In this document: piece after piece, positions 55,895-64,000 of the stretch
How the letters are laid out: the number at the start of each line of letters is the position of its first letter
Numbering within the stretch: position 1 is the stretch's first letter
DNA from: Crocodylus rhombifer
Lineage: Eukaryota; Chordata; Crocodylia; Crocodylidae
Assembly: GCA_038503035.1 (NCBI GenBank)
Contig: JAVSML010024360.1
Coordinates: forward strand, 62,001-126,000
Reading direction: 5' to 3'
Length of the DNA: 64,000 nucleotides
Notes under the pieces: generated by a model
Database searches by the model: none
Seen by the model: only the letters and a program-made list of their open reading frames with translations
What the model was told of the DNA's origin: nothing
Translations under genes and position numbers: made by a program

Positions 55895-56832
55895 TGTAAC
55901 AGGGAGCTTCCTCAAGGCCAGTCTACCAATGGCCCACCCACCTGTTTCTGGGCCAACCACCTTCCTCCTTCCCTGTCACAGCTTGATGATATATAATTAT
56001 GTTGTTAAATAGGTCCCCATTTAACTGCCCATTTCTTGCCCCGATACCAGGGGGCATTATCTACGGCTCCATTCCTTCCCTACATGGCAGCCCATGCCTC
56101 ACAGATAGCATCCACAGTTCTTATAGCATCACTGGCCCCATACTGGGCCTCAGAATCCTTCAATTCAAACCCCAGCTGGATCCTTCCAATCAGGTGGCCT
56201 ACTCCACTCTCATTCTGAGCTGCCTAGCTCCCTGAACTCTTTCCCCTCTCACATGTGGTCACCCTGGGACCTTTCACCACACAGGCCCTGGCTTCACCTC
56301 CAAGACCAGTCAGAAACCCCAGGCCCTCAGCTCTGGGAGTCCCTCGTAGTGAGCCCCTGGCCCTTTTGACTCTTCTGGTCCTGGTGCCACCAGTCGAGGG
56401 TGTTTTAGGCTTCTGAGCCTCTAGCCCCACTCTCTATTCTGGGCCCACCTTCCTGACTCTACTATGGGGTAACCCACCCAATTGTGGGAGCTGGGGTTAA
56501 GGCACCCCGACCCGCCTTTCACCAGGGTGGTAACTGGCTTGGTATTTCCTGGAGGCTCCCATGACACTGAGAGCCCCACCAAGCCACCCACTCCCAGCAG
56601 GGTGCATTTTTAGGACCAGGAGTCTCCAAACCATCCACTTCAGCTCCTGCCCTTACCTCCAGGATGCTGCATATAGCTTTGCAGCCAGGCAATGTTTCTG
56701 TCTGGCCTGCCAGCAGCAAACTGCTCTGTTTATATAGGCACCCAGAGATCTAAAATGGCTGCCACAATCAAGTACCTTCTGGCTGCTTGACTCAGCCCTT
56801 AAAGTGGCAGGCACCAACAGTGCCCTGCCACA
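55895..56832 (-). mobile_element. Solo LTR, family L (copy 3)
   Basis: On the minus strand it starts TGTGGCAGGGCACTGTTGG and ends GAAGCTCCCTGTTACA. A TATA box TATATAAA lies at 56736-56729. Flanks GGGGG and GGGAG fit a 5-bp duplication with one change. The most complete copy of the family, 938 bp. Confidence 0.85.
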
Positions 56833-58158
56833 GGGAGATACATTGTTTATTTCAAATTTACTGTAAATGGGGCTGGAGAAATTTTATGGGCATGAAGGAA
56901 AGTAGGCAAGGTGCACAAGCGGCACCAATACAAATTCCAGTGCTCTTTCTATCCTCCTTCCCTCCAGTTTTTAGATACTCTTCCACTGCTAGCTGTAGGC
57001 TGATCGATCTCTGTTGGTGGGACAAGAGGCAGAAAGAGAAAGGAAGAAAGAGAAGGTGAAGAGTATGACAACACTTCCTTCAGGATTCTCTCAACAACTC
57101 AACTATTATGCATTATAATTATAATTGACTTTCATCCTGATTTATATAGACCTATAATATAATAACAAGTAATACTAATAATAGGAGTAAATAATACTGT
57201 TAATTCTAATAGTAATATATTAATAAGGGTTTGTAGTAATATTAATGATAATTTATTAATGGTCAATAATAATTGTAATGGTTCAATTCCTTATCACAGC
57301 ATTTCAAAGCAGGTAGATCTGCTTTATCACCCCCCTTCCCCCCACCCCCCAGCTGCCTCTTGCAGCATGCATACCACACACATCCTGGGCACATACCACG
57401 CACATCCTGGGTCCCCACCATATATACCAGCCAATACGTTATATAGCCAATATGTTATATAGACTTATAATTAAAGTTTGATTCCTTATGATGAGAAAGC
57501 AGATAGTGAACAGAAGGCAGGTTATGATGCACCCTCCCTGTCTCTTTCCCTATGGAGGGTGGGGGAATGCCCACATCCTGGTTCAAGCTCCTCCCTAAGT
57601 CCCTTTATTCCCATGCCTGGGCCTTCTGACTTGTGGAAAAGTACCAAATTCTGAGCCTGATTCCACACCAGGAGGAGGGCAAAACTTTCTTCTCGCTCTC
57701 CTCCTTGGTTGCTGGCTAGGCCACTAATGCATCTGAGGCTATTTTCAATAGGACACTATGCAGTATAAATCATATTATTGAGGGGACTCATGTTCATTGA
57801 GTGACAGTCCCCTCACTTGCCTACTATCAAGCTACTGTTGCTGTAAATAAGCATGTAAAGAAATCCATAATGCATGGGTAAATATGTACATTATTAAGAA
57901 TTATAAATTATTATAAATTATGAATTGCCTTTATACACTTTAATATTTGAATTCTTTATGGGCACTAGTACTGCTAGGGCTTCTCCTCTATCTATCTGAA
58001 TTGTTGCACAAATTCTGCAGGTCCATTTCATATTATTCTCGCCCTCCTCCTGTTGCTGGTCACAAGTACTGCTGAGGCTTCTCTTCTGTGTACTACTTGA
58101 ATTGCGGAGGCTTTCTTTCCAGGCTTTGGGGTAACCCTAAGCCTGGGTTACCCCAAAG
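56833..58158. other. Intergenic, AT-rich simple sequence
   Basis: Degenerate TAATA-rich sequence at 57100-57285 and 57880-57960. Small tandem doublets near 57370-57420 (ACCACRCACATCCTGGG) and 57430-57462 (AGCCAATAYGTTATAT). No gene. Confidence 0.5.
58124..58158. repeat. Perfect 14-bp hairpin
   Basis: CTTTGGGGTAACCC (58124-58137) and GGGTTACCCCAAAG (58145-58158) are exact reverse complements with a 7-nt loop. It ends exactly where the CR1/hAT-derived segment begins. Confidence 0.9.
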
Positions 58159-58497
58159 TGGTTGGTAACCACTGACATGGGGGATGGCATATAGTGCACC
58201 CTCAGCAAGTATGCAGATGACACCAAGCTGGGGGCAGTAATGAATATGATGGAGTGTAGGGTTATGATTTAGAGAGACCTAGACAAACTTCCTAGGGAAG
58301 TGGTGTTGGCTCCTACCAACTTCCTAGGGAAGTGGTGCTGGCTCCTACCCTGGGGATCATTAAGAAGAGGCTTGATGACTACCTGGCTAGACTCATTTGA
58401 GTCCAGTCTTTTCTCCTGCCCAGGCGGGGGGTCAGACTTGAAGATCTACAAGGTCCCTTTCAACCCTACTTCTATGATTCTATAATTCTATGAAAGT
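58159..58497 (+). mobile_element. CR1 fragment carrying a hAT end, with canonical tail
   Basis: 58159-58287 matches 54276-54402, including the hAT end TGGTTGGTAACCACTG fused to CR1 RT sequence. It then jumps to the CR1 3' region. A 31-bp block starting CTTCCTAGGGAAGTGGTG is doubled (58289 and 58320). The tail is TTCTATGATTCTATAATTCT. Confidence 0.85.
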
Positions 58498-59327
58498 TAC
58501 ATTGTAACAGATTAGCATGGCCCAACTTATCCAGCCAGCTTTATTAAAAACCCTGCAGCTTAACAATATAAAATATATACAAAATATAAAAGAAAACCCC
58601 CCAAAACTGCAAATCTGAATATATTTCACTTTCTTCATTCATTACTGGGCTGGTTGCTGCCCCTGGCAAGTTCCACCCATAAAAGTTTTTTGCAAGGAGG
58701 GGGACACAGTCGAGAAACTGGATTTTTGGCCCCACCCCCGCCACACACACAAGGTTGGTGGGACATATTACACCCAGGATGCTGCATATCCTGGACAACA
58801 TCGGGTCTGGCAGGTAGCATCCTGTCCCTGGACTTTTTTTGTTGTGGTTTTGAAATGGAATGTGATGAAGTTCAGAAGATTTGCAAGACTGAAGGAAGTC
58901 ATGTAAAACCACTCACTCCAAAGTTTCAAACTACTTGCAAAATCTTACCATTATAGTGATGCTGCAGCTGTCTTCAGGAATTATGTCCACTGCAGTGGCA
59001 GCACATAATAGGGGATGCAGGGAGTGCAAGGATGGGAGGGTACATGGGCAGGGGCAGGAGGACATAAACTATAGGTGGCGGGGGGGTAGAAGAACTAAGA
59101 GGGAGTAGAAAATTAAGGTATTATTCTCCTCCCCCCGTTTAAAATAATAATAAACTTTTCTGAGCGAACCCATCCTGACCAGAAACTATGTCCACTCCAC
59201 TGCATGCTGTGTCACCTACTGGTGACTTAGATTGTAAAAACAAAAAGGATTATGTTGTAAAATTTTGAGGTACAGCAAAGTGTTATGAGAAGTATCAAGC
59301 CAATTATTTCTGACAGTAACTGAGCAT
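58498..59327. other. Intergenic spacer
   Basis: Open frames at 58544-58956 are not recognised. G-rich stretch near 58990-59110. Confidence 0.35.
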
Positions 59328-59517
59328 GTCTACATGTGCACTTTACTGTGCATTAAACTAATCTAATGTTAAGTAAAGCATTACCGTCTACACATGTACA
59401 GCAATTACTATGCATTAGATTAATATAAAGCACCGTTTGTTAATACTGACAGATACAGCTACTAGCCAACAGCGCTTTAAACTAATGCACCTTAGCATAC
59501 ATGTAGACATTAACATT
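59328..59517. mobile_element. MITE-like repeat, family A
   Basis: Ends GCATGTCTACATGTGCACTT and ATACATGTAGACATTAAC are inverted relatives, with TTACTGTGCATTAA inside. Confidence 0.65.
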
Positions 59518-59993
59518 AGGCACAGTTTGTGCCTGGTCAGCTGCACCAGCAGAGGGCCAGCCTCCTGCTTGGTGCTGAGCCAGGTGGCTGGCAGCCTTTC
59601 CACCCATGTTCCAGGGGCAGGTATTTGGCTGCCTGAGGATGCTATCAGGACCCCTGGCCTGACACCTGGGGCTTGAGCCAGCTGCTGCCTCCCCCATGGA
59701 TAGTGCTCCACCACTACAGGCACATGCTGGGTGCTGCAGCCCTCCAGACCTTGGCTTTGACCTCTATGGCCTATGCAGGCTGCTGTTTGGCTCCTGAGCA
59801 CCGTGCCTCCCTGGTGCGGGCACATGCTAGGCACTGCAGCCCATCCAGACCCCAGCTCTAGCCCCTGGGACTCCTGCCAGGCAGAACCTACCTCCCAAGC
59901 ACTGTACCCCATGGTTACAGGCACGTGGTACCTGATGCCAGTACCTAGAGCCCCCATCTGACCCCCCACCCAAGGCCTCTGGCATCTGCTGCC

Positions 59994-60400
59994 GTGTCAG
60001 GCTCTCTGACAGTGGAGATACAGGCCTGGGGACAAAACTGGACCCAGGAGGAGATGGTGGACCTAATCACAATTTGGGGGGGTGTAGAGGTCCAGTGCAA
60101 ATTTAGCCAGATGACAAGGACCAATGCCCATATCTATGCAGCCATGGCTGAGCGAATACAGCACCATGTAAAGATGAAGCCCCTGTAGGGGCAGTGGATC
60201 CATGTGTGGGAGCATAAGCAGTGGTCCAGGGCTGCGTACAGTAGCATGCCATTCTTGCATGAGCTTGACTGCATCCTGGGCCCAACAGACCCTGGTGAGG
60301 CCTGCTACATGTTGTGTAGCACAACCAGGCTGCCAGAGCCTGTACTAGGGCTCACTGAGCAACAGGACTCAGCAGGGAAGGGCCCCTTAGAGCATCAGCT
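59994..60400 (+). pseudogene. Myb/SANT-like (trihelix) domain relic
   Basis: Encodes QNWTQEEMVDLITIWGGVEV and NAHIYAAMAERIQHHVK, the first two helices of a Myb/SANT-like domain of the kind found with PIF/Harbinger transposons and MSANTD proteins. After a stop at 60186, another frame gives FLHELDCILGP, which fits the usual following block. The third helix is lost. Probably a dead transposon-derived gene; a chance match is less likely given the order. Confidence 0.5.
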
Positions 60401-60844
60401 CCAGGTCCTGGTGCACTTCTCACTCTCAGCCACATCCAACAGCTTGGGCAGTGCAGTCCACCCCCTGCCCTGGCTACTCTGGCAGCATGCCACTGTCATG
60501 GAGGACAGGATGGCCCCTGCACTGAACAGTTGAAGCTTCTCCCCAGAGGGGACCCCAGGACACTGCAGCCAGCTGGACCATGTTTCTGCAACCGGGCATG
60601 GAGTCCAACCAATGGGTCTCAGGGTTGCCCTGTGGGCCTGGGTTTAGAAGACAGCTCTCCAGGTACCCTACTATAGGGGTGGAGGAGATGGTCAGTGAGC
60701 CCACTGTGGACACGGTCCTCTGACCACCACTGGCAGGGGGAGGGCAAGGAATGTCCATGGTGCACTGGCCAGAGGCCAGAGGCTGCTCCCAGAGTCCTCT
60801 GCCAGCTCGAGGTTACCCCTGGAGGCCCCTGCCACTGTAAGCAG

Positions 60845-61160
60845 GGGCAACACATACGGGGTGCACACGGGTGCATGTGCAGCCCCTGAGCATAGCGGTG
60901 CACTCCCTACAAAAAGGTCACCGTTCACCACCCCACCACCAACATCACTGGCAGCATCTGTGGGCAGTCCATGATCCCTGCTGGCTGCTGCCGATGCTGC
61001 CGGCAGTGCCTGTGGGTGGTCACCAACCCCAGGTCAGTGCTGGCCACCCCCTTCTCCCCACCACCACCAGCACCAGCAGCATCTGCAGGAGCTCCATGCT
61101 TACCACCGCTGCCATCCCACCGCTGCCACTGGGGGACATGCGTCGTTCATGATAGTGAGG
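60845..61160. repeat. GC-rich interspersed repeat, family B (copy 2)
   Basis: GGGTGCACACGGGTGCATGT at its start, CTACAAAAAGGTCACC inside and GACATGCGTCGTTCATGA at its end follow the order of 1765-2065. Lies about 450 bp after the Myb/SANT-like relic. Confidence 0.55.
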
Positions 61161-61449
61161 CTGCCCCTGGAGACTCCTACTAGCCCAAAGCTGTTCCTGG
61201 AGCTCCCTGACACCCTGAAGTTGCCCCGGCAACAAACAAAAGAGCTCCTCCAGAAAGCTTAGGATCTCTCAAAAGAACTTGCCAACAGAACGTGTTCCAT
61301 GAAGAAAATATGAGGAACGTTACAGTGTGGAACAAGGGGTTCTTTAAAAACAGTAAGGGACTCAAAATATGGCCCAAATGAACTCCAGCCATTATAAATT
61401 AGTGGACTATACAAATCTTTTTTGAGACAGGAATGTGAAGCAGTATGAA

Positions 61450-61592
61450 GGAATCCACCTTCTTAGGAGGCTAGATAATCACTTAGCTGGGGTCATTTGA
61501 CCTCAGCACTCTTTCCTGCCCATGGCAGGGGGTCAGACTTGAGGATCTGCTCAGGTCCCCTCCAACCCTACCAACTATGAAACTATGAAGCC
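61450..61592 (+). mobile_element. CR1 3' end
   Basis: CACTCTTTCCTGCCCATGGC, AGGGGGTCAGACTTGAGGAT and a closing AACTATGAAACTATGAAG match the CR1 3' UTR and tail. Confidence 0.8.
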
Positions 61593-61654
61593 TTTAGGCC
61601 ATAAAGGTTCCCAAAAGTAACATTTTGAGTTATGGATGCCCTGCAAATCTTTGT

Positions 61655-61955
61655 CTTCTTTATGGAGGTATAGAAGAATAGAGCTGAAAGGAACCTTGCT
61701 GAGTTGTCTAGTCCAACCCTCTGCTTAAAGCAGAACATCTCTGACAAAATCATCTGAGCCAAGTGTGTGTCTGCCTCACAGATAAAATATCCCAGGGAGG
61801 GAGATTCCACCACCCCGGAGTAGTGTCATCCAGGAGTGTTGGGGTAATTTATTTCATGAATCACCCTCAGTTTTAGAAATTGATTCTTAATATCTAACCT
61901 ACATCTCTTGTTGCAATTTAAAGTTGTTACTTTTTATCTGATCTCCTGTAAACAA
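61655..61955 (-). mobile_element. CR1 3' region
   Basis: Reversed CR1 pattern: AGAGCTGAAAGGAACCTTGC, GTTGTCTAGTCCAACCCTCT, then the 3' UTR/C-terminal region. The element faces the one at 61450-61592. Confidence 0.65.
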
Positions 61956-62485
61956 AGGTGGTATGTTTGGAGTGTTGTTGTAGCCCTGACAGCTCAGGAA
62001 ATATGCAAGAGTCAAGGGAGTATTTCATAATAACTTTTAATGTAAATGGAGTTAAGCATAACTTATTGTTTTATCTGGTATTTACTGCTCTCTCAGATCT
62101 GCATAAGATCTGCATAAGAACACTCTATGCCAAAAGCTTGTCTAAGCTGTCTCCAAAACTTACAGTTGATCCAATAAAGGATATTAAAGACTAAAGCTTA
62201 AAGATTTTTAAAACTTTTTCTTTATTATGCATTTCACCAGAAAAATACAGCTGTAAAATTGTGGAAAAGTTTATGTTTTGTCTGCAAAATGTTGGGTATT
62301 TTACTAAACAGAATTGTAAACAACTGAGAAAGAAGTAATGTTGAGGACATATTGAGCAGGAGATATTAATCCTTTTTCTCCCCACTGGTGACCTAAAATA
62401 ACAAAAAAAGATTATCTTATAAAAATTGTGAGCTACATCAAAGTGTTATGAGAAGTATCAAGCCACCCATGTTGACAATAACTGG
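61956..62485. other. AT-rich intergenic spacer
   Basis: No element recognised. Confidence 0.4.
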
Positions 62486-62757
62486 GTATGCCTACAGGTG
62501 TGCTTTACTGCAGAGTAGACTCATTTGCTCCACAGTAAAGCATCACCATCTACAGGTATGCTACAATTAGGGCACAATAGACTAATTTACTCCAGCATAG
62601 GATAGTCCCATCAGACAGAAATACTATTGTATGCTGGAGTAAATTACTGCACTTAAACACACATGTAGATGGTAACATCCAGATTAGTTTACTCTGGTTC
62701 AAATTGTGCTGGAATTTATTTAGTCACATTAACTGCAGGTATAGACATGTCCACTAG
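62486..62757. mobile_element. MITE-like repeat, family A
   Basis: Starts GGGTATGCCTACAGGTGTGC-like and ends TATAGACATGTCCACTAG, with CTTTACTGCAGAGTAG inside. Confidence 0.55.
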
Positions 62758-62980
62758 GCACATCTACATGAGATGATACATTGCCACAGCAACAAGCTAC
62801 TGCACCATAGCTCATTGCTATAGTGATATAGCATCACCAGGTATGAACCATGACATGGATACTACTGAGCAGTAGCAGCCAAAAATAACCATGGGGCAAT
62901 GGCACTGCGCAGTAACACTGGTTACTGCACACTCTAAAGCAAGTACTAAATGATTGCATAGTAACAACTGCACAGTTGGC
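62757..62980. mobile_element. MITE-like repeat, family A, second subtype
   Basis: Starts GGCACATCTACATGAGATGA, then TACATTGCCACAGC, parallel to 17366-17620. ACTGCGCAGTAA palindrome at about 62905. Lies end to end with the preceding copy. Confidence 0.6.
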
Positions 62981-63379
62981 CATAGTTTGATACCTGTTCT
63001 CAGGGTCTCACTCACTTGAAAAACAGCTCATGGGATTGACTTTATAGGTTCTTATGCTGCAAAGACTCAGAACCAGAGTCACCTTTACCCCAAATGGCAC
63101 ATCCTCATCAGGATTGGGAACAGAGGTTTTTCAGGTTTTAAGTCACAAGCTTTCTTTGTCAGCTCTGCGTTCAAAACATTCACATATGGCTACAGCTGTC
63201 CCAGGAGATCCAGTTGCAGAAGAGATGTCCCCAAGTGTGTCACAGTTATACCTCACTTGGACCTAACACAGGCTTTCTCTTCACTCGTGTTGCAGGGTGA
63301 AGATTCCAATTAGGCATGCTGCAGATTAATCTAAGAAAGCTATTGTATGACTGCACGTTGTATGGGCAGGTCTAGCATA

Positions 63380-63990
63380 GTGGTGCACAGCTTCTTTGCC
63401 TGGTGGGCCAGACTGGCAGTGCTCAGTTTGTCTGTGGCCCACATCCAGACAGTGCGCCCAATCTGGTGCCCATCTGGTCGTGTGGGGTAGAGGGGTCAGG
63501 CCAGGCCCAATGCAGCCCTGCAGAAGAAAGAAGCTTGAACCAGCCCCATGGAGAGGGAAGGGGGCATGGCCAGGCCCAAATCCAGCCAGGTAGAGGGGGA
63601 AAGGAGCATGGCCTGGCCCTAGGGGGTCAGGGAGTGTGACCAGGCCCCAACCTGGCCCCACAGACGGAAGGGGACATGGCCCAGCCCCAGTGAGAGGGAA
63701 GGGGGCATGGCCAGGCCCTGCAGGGTAGGAGGGCATGGTCAGGCCCCAACCCAATCCTGCAGGGAGGGAAGAGGATGTGGCTTGGCCCCAATCCAGAAGC
63801 AGTTGGGTGTGGCCTAGCCCCATGGGGAAATAATTTGGTTCTAACTGGCCACATAGGGAACAAGATTTGGGGATTTGGCAGGGAGGAGGGTGCCTGTTTG
63901 AATAGCCACTGCTCCCCTGATGCCAAATTTCCAGACCCATGGGGAGATCTGCAAGCTGGACACAATGGTTCCATGGGCTGCATTTGGCCT
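63380..63990. repeat. GC-rich minisatellite-like block
   Basis: Degenerate units of about 50-70 bp built on GGGGCATGGCCAGGCCC (at 63562, 63605, 63673, 63697, 63731). It begins in hAT-like sequence (GCACAGCTTCTTTGCCTGGT) and may be its expanded core. It reaches nearly to the window edge. Confidence 0.55.
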
Positions 63991-64000
63991 GTGGGCTGAA

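Noticed and set aside
32000..64000. Exons of the neighbouring gene upstream of ALB
   Set aside because: No frame showed a recognisable host protein with paired splice sites.

Overview
This is vertebrate nuclear DNA, most likely from a crocodilian and less likely a turtle. The one real gene is serum albumin (ALB) on the minus strand. Its predicted protein is closest to what I know of bird albumin. Around it is a dense mix of CR1 LINEs, hAT and Tigger DNA transposons, solo LTRs and short palindromic elements, which is typical of non-squamate sauropsids. The species is inferred; no sequence here names it.

ALB (165 to 31682, minus): exons 1 to 10 can be placed to the base. All have GT-AG borders. 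Lengths are 85, 61, 133, 215, 133, 98, 130, 215, 133 and 98 nt, following the repeating exon pattern of the three-domain albumin family. Joined, they keep one open frame of 433 codons plus 2 nt. Exons 11 onward lie off the left end. The promoter, with a TATA box and an HNF1-like site, lies just right of exon 1 at about 31745-31845.

Introns: intron 9 holds a CR1 and an older LINE tail. Intron 8 is almost wholly one old CR1 split by younger elements. Intron 6 holds a G4C2 repeat, an assembly gap and an inverted copy of sequence from intron 5. Intron 5 begins with a Tigger transposon whose end falls at position +4 of the splice donor. Intron 3 holds an old sense-strand CR1 that carries a 59-bp copy of ALB exon 3.

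Intergenic region (32000 to 64000): I see no exons of another host gene. It holds CR1 copies, one nearly full length with an esterase-type ORF1 and an endonuclease/RT ORF2 inside a solo LTR; a Tx1-like ORF1 relic split by another CR1; two more solo LTRs; hAT elements with target duplications; a Myb/SANT-like domain relic; and several palindromic MITE-like repeats.

I found no intact transposase or reverse transcriptase. The most unusual signals are local copy-and-paste rearrangements: an inverted templated insertion, an exon fragment inside a LINE, a 70-bp fold-back and a duplicated CR1/hAT junction. They point to repair or replication template switching.
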